Shown piece after piece: positions 8,125 to 16,736 of a stretch of DNA of 64,000 nt. The position numbers and the translations under genes are program-made. The number at the start of each line of letters is the position of its first letter. Position 1 is the first letter of the stretch. Under the pieces are notes generated by a model. The model was not told where the DNA came from and did no database searches. It worked only from the letters and a program-made list of their open reading frames with translations. The stretch comes from Bin5 sp963662575. GTDB lineage: Bacteria > Chloroflexota > Anaerolineae > Caldilineales > Caldilineaceae. The DNA lies in assembly GCA_963662575.1 (NCBI GenBank), contig OY759723.1:3658001-3722000 (forward strand). Reading direction: 5' to 3'.

Positions 8125-9417
8125 TTAGTGAGACACACCTTGGCTCGCCGCGCTCCTTTGGCTCGATTGGGCGTGCGGGGCGCGCGAGATTCCGACCAGC
8201 AGGCTTGCCAGCAGATAGATTGCGATTATGCCAAGAAATGCGAGGCTATAGTTGCCCTGCAGATCGTAGGCCACGCCTACTAGCACCGGCGCAATGGTGG
8301 GTCCGATAATCGAGAGCGGCTGGGCGATGCCGCGTACTGCGCCGATGTGCGCGCGGCCGAAGTAGCTGACCCACAGAGACTCTTTGATCGGAATGGTGCC
8401 GCCGAAGCCGAATCCATAGCAGAAGAAGCCTGCGAATAGCAGCGCGGGTTCACCAGTAGAGGCGGCCAGGAGCATCATACCGACGCCGAAGCCGCCCAAG
8501 GAAAAGGCAGCCACAGCCAGCAACCGAGGCGGGAACCGCTGCAGACAGTATCCCCAGAGGGCCTTGGACAACAGGTTGCCGAGACCGTTTGCGGCCAGCG
8601 CCAGAGAGGCCAACCTGCGTGAAAAAGAGGCATCTGTGGCAAACGGAATTGCATGAACCATGATTGAAGCAAGGGCGGCCTGATTCATGCTGTAACCGAG
8701 AACGAGGAACCAGAAGCCCTTCGTGCGCACGGCCTGGCGGCTGGAATAGGAGGGAGGGTCAACTGCCCCTGTCGGCGCATCGCCTAGCCTGCCACCGTCT
8801 GTTTCACCATCCGGGCGCAGTCCCACGTCCTCTGGGGTTCGCCGCATGAGAAAGGCGATCGGCGCGACGATGGCGAGGACGAAGAGGGACAGTGCCAGGT
8901 AGCCATTTCGCCAGCCCAGTGAGTCGACGAACACTGTCATCGCAAACGGGGCGATCAGCCCGCCCAATGAGATGCCGCTTGAGCCGATGGCAAGCGCCCA
9001 GCCGCGACGGCGTACGAACCATTTGTTAATGGTGGCGTTGACGACGAAGGGCCCGAACAGGGTCCAGCCGATAAAGCCGGCGCAACCGTGCAGTGCCCAG
9101 AAAAGCCACAGGTTGGACTGCCGGGCCAAACCGAAAAGGCAGATGGCCGAAACAGTTGCACCGCCGAACACAAGCAGGCGTGGGCCACGCTGGTCTATGA
9201 CCCGTCCGGTGACAACGCTCGAGAGGGCGCCGGCCATTACGGACAGCGATGACCCAAGGGTAAACTGCCAGACCTGCCAGCTCATTTCCTCAACGACTGG
9301 GCGAAGAAAGACACTGACGGTAGACTGGCTTACGCTGAGAAACGTGAACTGCAAAATGACCGAGGCAGCCACGATCCACCAACCGTAGAAGAATCGGTGC
9401 GTCAACCGCCTATCCAT
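8125..9417 (-). CDS. MFS transporter (monocarboxylate/oxalate-formate-like)
   Basis: A 430-residue, 12-helix major facilitator. The N-terminus (FFYGWWIVAASVILQFTF) and the GRVIDQRGPRLLVFGG loop resemble the MCT/OFA group that carries organic acids by ion coupling. The ATG at 9417 has no clear Shine-Dalgarno, but the gene lies only 48 bases downstream of the Gfo/Idh/MocA oxidoreductase on the same strand, so coupling from that transcript is likely. A sugar acid or a short organic acid is a reasonable guess for the substrate given the dehydratase pair further along; this is inference. The 3' side runs into a hairpin-rich gap. Confidence 0.84.
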   Translation of the reverse strand: MDRRLTHRFFYGWWIVAASVILQFTFLSVSQSTVSVFLRPVVEEMSWQVWQFTLGSSLSVMAGALSSVVTGRVIDQRGPRLLVFGGATVSAICLFGLARQSNLWLFWALHGCAGFIGWTLFGPFVVNATINKWFVRRRGWALAIGSSGISLGGLIAPFAMTVFVDSLGWRNGYLALSLFVLAIVAPIAFLMRRTPEDVGLRPDGETDGGRLGDAPTGAVDPPSYSSRQAVRTKGFWFLVLGYSMNQAALASIMVHAIPFATDASFSRRLASLALAANGLGNLLSKALWGYCLQRFPPRLLAVAAFSLGGFGVGMMLLAASTGEPALLFAGFFCYGFGFGGTIPIKESLWVSYFGRAHIGAVRGIAQPLSIIGPTIAPVLVGVAYDLQGNYSLAFLGIIAIYLLASLLVGISRAPHAQSSQRSAASQGVSH

Positions 9418-9465
9418 TCTGTAGTGAGAAACTGCGGCATTGCAAACTTCTCATTTCGCTACACT

Positions 9466-10584
9466 TCATGAATTGGCTGAGAGCCGTTGGATAAGTGGGT
9501 GGCGGCGCTCATTCAGTGGCAAGGTTGCCCGAGCGCCCTTGAAGTGGGACTCGTAGACGGCGAAGACACATTCGAGCGAGGTTAAGGCGGCGGCGCCTCC
9601 TAGTTGAGGCTGGCGATTTTCTCTGATCGAGTTGACCATATCGCGAACGCTCCAGATCGACTGGCGTCTTCCCCATAGACCGTCTCCGATTCTGAGCCGT
9701 TCCGGGTCAATCGGCACTTTTTCCCACTTGGGCGTATGAGCGGGAAAAGAGACATCAAAGGGACAATACCACAGTTCATCAACAAAGGTGTCTGGATTCG
9801 GCCTGATCGTCAACTGTCCCTCCGAACCCAGAATATGGGGTCCCATCATCCAGCCTTGCGTCTGTTTGCGGGGATACAGTTCCATTACTCCGTATCCGCC
9901 GTTTTTTCCCTTCACATGTATCAACATCGTATCGCCGGCTACGATGCCGTTGTCTCTTTTGTCAGTCTTGCAAAGCTCCCTGCTGGTCATAATATCTTGG
10001 ACGCCGACTTCGTGGCCATCGTAAGTTATCTGGGCGTGAATCCACTCGATTCCGTCGAGGAACAGGTCCATACCGTCGAAGTAGTGTACGCCCATTTCCA
10101 TCAGTTCAAAGCCGGCTGGGCGGCCCTTTCCCACTTCACGGATGGAGCGAAATTCTCCGATTCGACCCGCGTCTATCCAAGCCTTCGCCTCCTGGAAGAG
10201 AGGCGTGAAGCGGAACTGGTGGCTGACAGCAAGTCGGACGCCGGCTTCTTTGCAGGCGGCAACCATCTTGTCGGCGGTCTCCAGATCGATGGACAGAGGC
10301 TTCTCGCTGAGGACGTTGACGCCATGTTTGGCGGCGGCGATGGCGACCGGCCCGTGCAGGGGCGCGTGCGTGCAGACGCTGACCACGTCCAGCTCTTCCT
10401 TCTCGAACATCTCTTCGTAGTCGGAATAGCGGGCGGAAACGCCATGCTCATCGGCGCGTGCATTGAGCGCATCGGCATTGATATCGCACAGTGCGCTGAG
10501 CGTGACCCCATCCAGGTTGGCGTATGCTGTGGCGTGGGAACGGCTGATTCCACCGCACCCGACGATGCCGGCTCGCAATGTCAT
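9466..10584 (-). CDS. Gfo/Idh/MocA family oxidoreductase
   Basis: A 372-residue NAD(P)-dependent dehydrogenase of the glucose-fructose/inositol dehydrogenase family. The N-terminal Rossmann nucleotide loop is GIVGCGGISRSH (residues about 6-17); the conserved EKP of the family is at LSEKPLS; the C-terminal half is the mixed alpha/beta domain with the MGVHYFDGMDLFL region. Such enzymes oxidise or reduce sugars, inositols or sugar acids. The ATG follows AAGGAA. It is the first gene of a likely operon with the MFS transporter and is divergent from the unknown gene at 10811; an extended -10 promoter for it is visible at 10659-10664. Confidence 0.88.
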   Translation of the reverse strand: MTLRAGIVGCGGISRSHATAYANLDGVTLSALCDINADALNARADEHGVSARYSDYEEMFEKEELDVVSVCTHAPLHGPVAIAAAKHGVNVLSEKPLSIDLETADKMVAACKEAGVRLAVSHQFRFTPLFQEAKAWIDAGRIGEFRSIREVGKGRPAGFELMEMGVHYFDGMDLFLDGIEWIHAQITYDGHEVGVQDIMTSRELCKTDKRDNGIVAGDTMLIHVKGKNGGYGVMELYPRKQTQGWMMGPHILGSEGQLTIRPNPDTFVDELWYCPFDVSFPAHTPKWEKVPIDPERLRIGDGLWGRRQSIWSVRDMVNSIRENRQPQLGGAAALTSLECVFAVYESHFKGARATLPLNERRHPLIQRLSANS

Positions 10585-10658
10585 TTAACGCATTCCTTTC
10601 GAGGGGGCAGACTCTATTGATGGCCCCAGAGAATTTTCGGCCTCGTGTGGATTTCGCC

Positions 10659-10664
10659 ATTATA
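10659..10664 (-). promoter_or_regulatory. Extended -10 promoter element
   Basis: Reading the - strand, TGC followed by a perfect TATAAT sits about 75 bases upstream of the oxidoreductase start. TGnTATAAT is the extended -10 form, which needs little -35; only a weak TTCAAC is present upstream. Confidence 0.55.
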
Positions 10665-10703
10665 GCACGGGCACTGACCGTTGAACACAGAGAAAAATCT
10701 TCA

Positions 10704-10732
10704 TTGACAGCGCGTCAAGAATATTATATATT
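10704..10732 (+). promoter_or_regulatory. Strong sigma70-type promoter with overlapping dyad operator
   Basis: The -35 is TTGACA (10704-10709), the spacer is 17 bases and the -10 is TATATT (10727-10732). The -35 is also the left arm of an inverted repeat TTGAC-N5-GTCAA (10704-10718), so a bound dimeric repressor would block polymerase. It drives the unknown gene at 10811 and probably the importer operon behind it. Confidence 0.7.
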
Positions 10733-10810
10733 CCCCATCATTGATGTTTCTTTTTCTTGGCTCAGTTACTTCCACCCAAGCCACGCGCAGCCAGAGAGCT
10801 TGAGATTCCT

Positions 10811-11596
10811 ATGCAAACAGTTGATTTTGCCCGTTCCTCTCTCACCTTCCGAATCGATTATCTGAAAAGGCCGGCCGAAACTGCTTCACACGAACCGCCT
10901 TCCTCGTTGAACAGTGCCCGTATCCTTCTCGAATGTGTGTGCGAGATTGTCGACAACGAGACAGGTACCGCGCAGACCTTCGTCTTGGGGGCAAGCTGCA
11001 AGACCGAAAGGGTCGGTGTCGACCGAGACATTTGGATCCATCCCAATGCAGATTTCGTTCCCATTCTTTCCCAGGACCGTTATCTGATCGTCAAGACCTA
11101 CGAAGTTGCCAACATGGGGGTACCGTTTTTCCCTCCTTCACGCGGTATGCAGCCGGAACGACAGACAGGATATGTGGCTGACGCCTACGATACCGTCAGC
11201 CTGGATGTTCGGCGTGTCGAAGGTGAAATTCTGGAAACGCCGGCGCAGATTGTCGAGGCGACGTTGGATCGAAGTGGGCCGCCACTGGTGGGGAGAACTG
11301 TTATCCAAGAGGGTCGGTATACAGCGGTGCTGGAGTTTCCGGTCAAGACGATGAACGCCAGTGAGCGGGACTTCATCTTCCAGACCGACACCGGGCCAGT
11401 CCTTATGCCAGATTTCTCACGTGAGCCGGACGACCTGATCGTTGGTTTGGAGATGGCTTTCGTTGCCTTCAATTGCCCTGATTGGGCCGAGTTTGTCGTG
11501 CGCGTGCCGACATCAGTGGGGGAAGGCATCGAGGTCTATCACTATTCCAAATTCGTCCGTCTTGACACACAGAATCAGGTGATTCGCACGGCATAA
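10811..11596 (+). CDS. Hypothetical protein, first gene behind a regulated promoter
   Basis: I do not recognise this 261-residue protein. It has no signal peptide or membrane segment and reads as a largely beta-strand soluble protein (alternating hydrophobic stretches such as RYLIVKTYEVANMGVPF and GRYTAVLEFPVK), with many acidic residues and a FFPPSRG turn. An in-frame TTG at 10757 lies very close to the transcription start expected from the promoter, so the ATG at 10811 is preferred; its ribosome site is weak. It precedes the solute-binding protein gene by 170 bases and faces a sugar dehydrogenase. It might bind or process the imported substrate, but that is only context. Homology search is needed to say more. 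Confidence 0.7.
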   Translation: MQTVDFARSSLTFRIDYLKRPAETASHEPPSSLNSARILLECVCEIVDNETGTAQTFVLGASCKTERVGVDRDIWIHPNADFVPILSQDRYLIVKTYEVANMGVPFFPPSRGMQPERQTGYVADAYDTVSLDVRRVEGEILETPAQIVEATLDRSGPPLVGRTVIQEGRYTAVLEFPVKTMNASERDFIFQTDTGPVLMPDFSREPDDLIVGLEMAFVAFNCPDWAEFVVRVPTSVGEGIEVYHYSKFVRLDTQNQVIRTA

Positions 11597-11766
11597 GATG
11601 CGTCCCGCCAAGAGAAAGGAGGAAATCAGAACCTGTAAGACAAGATGAGTTCCCTCGATATTTTGAGTCGGTACGAAAATCTTTAGAGCTGTGAGCAAAC
11701 GGCCTTCTCCATGTTTGATGGTTGACAGGTACCTTGATAAGAGATTTGTCCACAGGAGGACTCAAA

Positions 11767-13434
11767 ATGAACAGGTTTTCTCGACGTACTTTCCTCAGCG
11801 GTTTGGCCGCGGGCGCGGCCGGCGTGGCAGTCGCCGCCTGTGTCCCACAGCCGGTCATGCAGGAGGCTGCTTCCGAACCAGACGAGCAGACCTTGTATCT
11901 GGCAATGACCGGTTCCGGCGCCGCGCGGCATTTTGGCCCCATGGATGTCGGGTTCGGGGTCGTAACTGGAGCGCTTCAGTACGCCATGCCCTTCAAGGCA
12001 CTCCCGGACGGTACAGTGGCCCCCTACCTCGTCTCGAGCTACGAAATCAATGACGACGCTACGCTCTACACATTGCATATTGACCCCCGTGCCGTCTGGT
12101 CCGATGGCTCGCCTGTGACTGCCAGCCAAATCAAGGCAGCTTGGGAGTGGCAGACTGATCCGTCCAACGCATGGGTCGAAGGGGGGCTCGCCAGTATTTT
12201 CCTTAACGGGGTCGTGGGTTTTGATGCAGCGGCCGATGGCGAGGTCGACGAGATTGAGGGCCTGGTTGCGACCGACGAAAGTACCTTGGAGATTCATCTT
12301 GCGGCCACCGATCGCCTGCTCCCCTTTTCCCTGAGTCAGCTGTATTGCGGGGTCTTCAACGTCGAGGATGCCGAAGGGGATCCCGACTACTTCTTGAAAG
12401 CGAACCCGCTTGTCAACGGCCCCTACCAGATTACCGAGGTCCATCCCACTGGTTTGCAGGCTGTGTTTTCCCCAAACCCCAACTGGTGGGGTGACGAGCC
12501 CGTGATCACCAAGATCGTCATGCAAGCGTTCCAGGACCAGATGGCGATGGGCATTGCTATGGAGAACGGCCAGATTGACGTAGGTTGGTTTGGCGACCGC
12601 AAGGTGGCCAAGGAAACGATGGAGAGAATCGGGGGATACACGATCACGGTGCGTACGACGAGTTTTGCCTACGCCTCATTCAAGGCCGACGTGGAACCGG
12701 TAGATGACGTCAACCTGCGCAAAGCCCTCCTCCACGCCATCGATTTTGAGACCATGGTCGACGTGGCCGGACAGGGGACGAAATGGGTCTGGCCTGCACC
12801 AGGTCTCGTAGAGGGCTTCCAGTGTCATGACCCGGCCACGGCCGGCTACACCGAGTTCAATGTCGATCTGGCCAAGGAGTACCTGGCCAAGTCCAGGTAC
12901 GAGACCGGGGACCAAGTCCCCAAGATTCGCATGACGCCCAACGGCACCGACCCGGTAAACATCAAGAGTTTGCAGATCATGCAGGAAGCATGGCGGGTTC
13001 ATTTGGGCATCACCGACGTGGAGATCAAGGAGCAGCCTTCGGGCTATGGTGATGATGAGAGACTGATCGCTATCGAACGCCAGAGCACCGGCGCGAGTCC
13101 CGCTGATGCCGCCGTGTTGGCCAGGAACACGTTCCACTCCAATAGCCCCGCGGCCTCGCATTTCATGGGCGGCTACAAGAACGAACGAGTGGACGAGCTT
13201 ATCGAGAAGGCTCTGGCCATGAGCCGTGAAGATCCCGAGTTCTGTCCGACGATTCGCGAAGCCGAGGATCTATTCCTGGATGATGCCATGCTCATTCCCC
13301 TCTATACCAACCACCGTCCTGTCGAGCTGGCACGCGAAATCGCCGTGGCGCAACCCTGGGCGAAGAACGTCTTCATCGGGCCTGCTTACTACTTTCTCCC
13401 TTGGGTCGAACCGATGATGACTATCGAGAAGTGA
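11767..13434 (+). CDS. ABC transporter substrate-binding lipoprotein, family 5
   Basis: A 555-residue extracytoplasmic binding protein of the oligopeptide/nickel/opine class (SBP_bac_5). The N-terminus carries a Tat motif (SRRTFLSG) and a lipobox (VAVAAC), so it should be exported folded and lipid-anchored. The core shows family signatures: SYEINDDATLYTLHIDP, VWSDGSPVTASQIKAAWEW and VNGPYQITEVHP. AGGAGG lies 7 bases before the ATG. Permease genes of the matching DppB/DppC type follow after a perfect hairpin. No ATPase gene is found in the window, so DppD/DppF-like ATPases must come from elsewhere. Sialidase and GH116 genes downstream suggest oligosaccharide rather than peptide cargo (inference; family 5 proteins are known to bind both). 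Confidence 0.92.
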   Translation: MNRFSRRTFLSGLAAGAAGVAVAACVPQPVMQEAASEPDEQTLYLAMTGSGAARHFGPMDVGFGVVTGALQYAMPFKALPDGTVAPYLVSSYEINDDATLYTLHIDPRAVWSDGSPVTASQIKAAWEWQTDPSNAWVEGGLASIFLNGVVGFDAAADGEVDEIEGLVATDESTLEIHLAATDRLLPFSLSQLYCGVFNVEDAEGDPDYFLKANPLVNGPYQITEVHPTGLQAVFSPNPNWWGDEPVITKIVMQAFQDQMAMGIAMENGQIDVGWFGDRKVAKETMERIGGYTITVRTTSFAYASFKADVEPVDDVNLRKALLHAIDFETMVDVAGQGTKWVWPAPGLVEGFQCHDPATAGYTEFNVDLAKEYLAKSRYETGDQVPKIRMTPNGTDPVNIKSLQIMQEAWRVHLGITDVEIKEQPSGYGDDERLIAIERQSTGASPADAAVLARNTFHSNSPAASHFMGGYKNERVDELIEKALAMSREDPEFCPTIREAEDLFLDDAMLIPLYTNHRPVELAREIAVAQPWAKNVFIGPAYYFLPWVEPMMTIEK

Positions 13435-13447
13435 CGACTGATCGCCC

Positions 13448-13478
13448 GGTCAGGGCAGATTGCCCGTCTGCCCTGACC
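13448..13478 (+). promoter_or_regulatory. Intra-operon 12-bp perfect hairpin
   Basis: GGTCAGGGCAGA, a 7-base loop, then TCTGCCCTGACC, located 13 bases after the binding-protein stop and before the permease start. There is no T-run. This fits an mRNA-stabilising or partial-termination element that keeps the binding protein more abundant than the permeases. Confidence 0.7.
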
Positions 13479-13547
13479 CGCGCGACTTGAGTAGAAGCGC
13501 AGTACTCCGCATCGCTCAACTTCCTCGCTCAGGTGTCGGAAAGTATA

Positions 13548-14501
13548 ATGGTCCGCTACCTTGTTTCGCGTTTCGCGGTCGTGATACCGGTTGTGCTGGT
13601 GGTGCTGCTGATCACCTTCACCCTAGGTTACTACGCGCCGGGCGATCCAATCTTGATCATTTATGGCGAGGACCTCTACCGTCTCAGGCCGGAGGACCTG
13701 GCCCGCATGAGACACAACCTGGGCCTCGACCGGCCCTACTGGGAGCAATATCTGGACTACATGGGCCGCACCGTTCGCGGCGACCTCGGCCGCTCGATAG
13801 CGTCGAAGGTTTCGGTCAACCGCCTGCTCGCCAGCTCGCTGCCGATCTCGCTGCAAATGGGCCTTTTGGCCGGGGTGTTCCTGGCCTTGCTGGGCATTCC
13901 TCTGGGCGTCCTCGCTGCCCTTCGCCACAACACCTGGTTGGACTATCTGATCGTCAGTCTGGCCCTCGTGGTGCGCTCGGTGCCTGTCTTTGTGCTGGCG
14001 CCTCTTCTGCTGATTCTGCTTGTCCTTCAGCTCAAAATAATGGACGTTCCAGCCGGCTGGAAAGGCATCGCCACGCCCGCCGTTGTCCTGCCGGTCATCT
14101 TGCTGGCCGCCTACCCGTTGGCCGATGTCATCCGCCAGACGCGAACAGGGGTACTGGAAGTCTTGCAGGAAGACTATGTGCGTACCGCCCGCTCCAAGGG
14201 ACTTCCTACATTGTTGATCATCATCCGCCATGTCTTGCGCAACGCCCTCATCCCGGTCGTTACCTCACTCGGTCTGATCGTCAACGGACTCATCACTGGT
14301 TCTGTGTATCTTGACCGTATCTTCAACATACCCGGCTTCGGCAATCTGGTCGTCAGCGGCATTCAGCGCCTGGATTTCCCCGTCATCCTCGGCACCACCG
14401 TGTTTAGTGCCTTACTCGTGATAGCCGCCAATCTGGTGGTCGATCTGATCTATCCCTTCCTGGATCCACGCGTGACCTACACGGAAAGGGAAGGGCGCTG
14501 A
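13548..14501 (+). CDS. ABC transporter permease (DppB/OppB type)
   Basis: A 317-residue inner-membrane permease with six hydrophobic segments and the ATPase-contacting EAA-like loop DYVRTARSKGLPTLLIIIRH. The opening MVRYLVSRFAVVIPVVLVV is typical of OppB-like proteins. The ATG at 13548 follows GGAAAG; an in-frame GTG at 13533 is less likely. It forms the transmembrane channel with the next gene, which it overlaps by one base (TGATG), indicating translational coupling. It works with the binding protein encoded upstream. Confidence 0.91.
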   Translation: MVRYLVSRFAVVIPVVLVVLLITFTLGYYAPGDPILIIYGEDLYRLRPEDLARMRHNLGLDRPYWEQYLDYMGRTVRGDLGRSIASKVSVNRLLASSLPISLQMGLLAGVFLALLGIPLGVLAALRHNTWLDYLIVSLALVVRSVPVFVLAPLLLILLVLQLKIMDVPAGWKGIATPAVVLPVILLAAYPLADVIRQTRTGVLEVLQEDYVRTARSKGLPTLLIIIRHVLRNALIPVVTSLGLIVNGLITGSVYLDRIFNIPGFGNLVVSGIQRLDFPVILGTTVFSALLVIAANLVVDLIYPFLDPRVTYTEREGR

Positions 14502-15514
14502 TGAGCCGGGATCAGAAATTCGACCTCAGCCATAGCGCGCAAGGGCAGAGCGATGCCCGCGATCAGATGGCGGCGAGTCGAGGATTGTGGCGCGATGCCG
14601 GCCGCCGCCTTGTGCGCAACCGCCTTTCACTGATCGGGATCTTCGTATTGGCGATCCTGTTCGTACTGGCGATTTTCGGCCCAGTCATCGCGCCCTACCC
14701 GTTCATGGAACAGAATCTCAAGCTTATCAGCGAACCGCCGAGCGCCGACCATTGGTTGGGCACGGACCAGTTGGGGCGCGATGTCCTGAGCCGCATCCTG
14801 TGGGGGGCGCGCACGGCAACAACGGTCGCCATCTTCGTCACTACCATCAGCCTGGGCGTGGGCATCGTTCTCGGCAGCGTGGCAGCATTCGCTGGCGGCA
14901 TGGCCGACTGGCTCATCATGCGCCTGACAGATGTCGTCATGTCGGTGCCATCGATCATGCTGGCGCTGCTGGTCAACACGGCCATCAAGAAGCCCGTAGC
15001 CATCTGGTTCGAGAAAATCTACGAACAGACGGATTGGGCTTTTTTCAGGAGTACAACGTTTCTCGACTACCTGATTGTCTTGGGCGCCCTGGCCATCGTC
15101 TCCTTCCCCGGTTATGCGCGTCTGATTCGCGGGCAGATTCTCTCGCTGCGCCATCGAGAGTATGTCACTGCCGCACGCTCCAGCGGCGTGCCCTTCGCGC
15201 GTATCCTCTTTCGCCATGTCGTTCCCAATGCTCTGGGTCCGGTGATCGTAGCAGCGACCTTTGGCTTTTCCGGCGCGATGGTAATGGAGGCATCTCTCAG
15301 CTACCTTGGGATCGGCATCCAACCGCCGGCCGCCAGCTGGGGCGCGATGATCAACGACAGCCTGATGGATTGGCGCTACGAACCGTGGCTGTTGGCGATG
15401 CCCGCGATTGCCCTTGCCATTTCGGCTCTCGCCGTCAACTACCTGGGCGACGGGCTCAACGACGCGCTTAACCCGCGTATCGCCACCGGCCGTGCAGGGT
15501 CACAGGGAGAGTGA
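14501..15514 (+). CDS. ABC transporter permease (DppC/OppC type)
   Basis: A 337-residue second permease of the same importer. A soluble N-terminal tail of about 45 residues precedes the first membrane segment (LIGIFVLAILFVLAIFGPV), followed by the OppC_N signature HWLGTDQLGRDVLSRILWGA. The EAA-like loop is EYVTAARSSGVPFARILFRH. The start codon overlaps the previous stop by one base. The gene is followed 4 bases later by the sialidase-like gene, so transport and glycan-binding or hydrolysis functions are co-transcribed. Confidence 0.91.
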   Translation: MSRDQKFDLSHSAQGQSDARDQMAASRGLWRDAGRRLVRNRLSLIGIFVLAILFVLAIFGPVIAPYPFMEQNLKLISEPPSADHWLGTDQLGRDVLSRILWGARTATTVAIFVTTISLGVGIVLGSVAAFAGGMADWLIMRLTDVVMSVPSIMLALLVNTAIKKPVAIWFEKIYEQTDWAFFRSTTFLDYLIVLGALAIVSFPGYARLIRGQILSLRHREYVTAARSSGVPFARILFRHVVPNALGPVIVAATFGFSGAMVMEASLSYLGIGIQPPAASWGAMINDSLMDWRYEPWLLAMPAIALAISALAVNYLGDGLNDALNPRIATGRAGSQGE

Positions 15515-15518
15515 TTGC

Positions 15519-16736
15519 ATGCAACTTACCCAGATCGCGTTTCAGGACCCGGCGACCAATGTCTACCTGCACGATCCCAGCATTGTGCTTCTCGAAAATG
15601 GCGATCTTCTGGTCTCGCTCAACTATCACGGGCCGGGCTCTGTCCGCAGCATCGAGGACCAGGAGTGTCTGACCAGCCTTTACCGCTCGCGCGATCGGGG
15701 CGAGAGCTGGTCGGTCCTGACCCATGTCAACCACTGTTTCGCGGCCAATCTGTTTACGCACCGAGGCGCAGTCTATCTGCTCGGCATGGACCGTCGCTTC
15801 GGCTCGATCTGCATTCGGCGTAGCGACGACGGCGGAAACACCTGGTCCCGGCTGGCGCCAGAAGGAACCGATCCTGCCAAGATTGTTGGTTCGGCCGAGG
15901 CTGCGCTGAGAACTTCGGCCCAGCGCGTTTGCGCGGGAAGGTTGTTTCAGGGAGGTGCTGGCGAGGATCCGCCAAATTACCACAGTTCCGTTATGCCCGT
16001 ACTGGAGAGCGGCGGCAGGATCTACCGGGCATTCGAGGATTGTGCGCCAAAGGACTGGGCCGGCATCCACGCCGATTCCTCGATCCGAAGAATGCAGGCG
16101 TTTGTGATCTCAGCGGCCGCCGACTCCGACCTGTTAGACCCCGCCAGCTGGCGCATGAGTAACAAGCTACCATACGATGCCGCCTATTCCAGCAGCTGGG
16201 AGAACCCTCCCGTCAAGCCGGGCTGGCTGGAGGGCAACGTGCTGGAGACGCCCGCCGGCGCGCTATGGAACATCATCCGCGTCAACACCGAACCGGTCGT
16301 GGATAGGGCCGCCATCATCCACATCCACGATGAAGGCCGCCGTGTTTCGTTCGACCCGGCCAGAGACTTTATTGACTTGCCTGGTGGGATGACCAAGTTC
16401 AACATCCGTCGTGATCCCGAGACAGGCATCTTCTGCCTGGTGTGCAATAACAATACCGATCCCCGCTATCCGAACCAACGAAATGTGCTGTCGCTCTTCA
16501 CCTCCGTCGATCTGATTCACTGGGAACTGTGCAAGACGCTTATCGAAGATGATTCGGCGCTCTCGTGGGAGGAGTCGATCAAGCAGGTGGCGTTCCAGTA
16601 CCCTGACTGGCAGTTCGACGGCGATGACATCATTTATGTCCTGCGCACGGCCTATGGCGGCGCGGCCGACTACCATGATGCCAACCGCATCACCTTTCAC
16701 CGCCTCACCAATTTCCGCGACCTTCTGCGTCTGTGA
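15519..16736 (+). CDS. Sialidase-like (BNR/Asp-box) protein
   Basis: A 405-residue predicted beta-propeller with at least two Asp boxes (SRDRGESWS and SDDGGNTWS) and an N-terminal HDPSIVLLENGDLLVS strand pair typical of bacterial exo-sialidase-like proteins. No signal peptide is visible from the ATG at 15519, which follows GGGAGAG, so it may act in the cytoplasm on imported oligosaccharides. True sialidase activity needs an arginine triad, which I cannot confirm, so the substrate may be another sugar. It lies between the importer permeases (4-base gap) and a GH116 glucosidase (4-base overlap). Confidence 0.82.
   Translation: MQLTQIAFQDPATNVYLHDPSIVLLENGDLLVSLNYHGPGSVRSIEDQECLTSLYRSRDRGESWSVLTHVNHCFAANLFTHRGAVYLLGMDRRFGSICIRRSDDGGNTWSRLAPEGTDPAKIVGSAEAALRTSAQRVCAGRLFQGGAGEDPPNYHSSVMPVLESGGRIYRAFEDCAPKDWAGIHADSSIRRMQAFVISAAADSDLLDPASWRMSNKLPYDAAYSSSWENPPVKPGWLEGNVLETPAGALWNIIRVNTEPVVDRAAIIHIHDEGRRVSFDPARDFIDLPGGMTKFNIRRDPETGIFCLVCNNNTDPRYPNQRNVLSLFTSVDLIHWELCKTLIEDDSALSWEESIKQVAFQYPDWQFDGDDIIYVLRTAYGGAADYHDANRITFHRLTNFRDLLRL

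Noticed and set aside
9736..10620. Long antisense open frame opposite the Gfo/Idh/MocA gene
   Set aside because: The - strand gene has full family motifs and a ribosome site; the antisense frame has none and is a codon-bias shadow.
11683..12525. 280-codon - strand frame inside the binding-protein gene
   Set aside because: Overlaps a signal peptide and SBP_bac_5 core on the + strand; no evidence of its own.
13460..14314. 284-codon frame overlapping the first permease
   Set aside because: Different frame to a clear OppB-like permease; composition is Arg/Pro/Ala-rich, as expected of a shadow frame.
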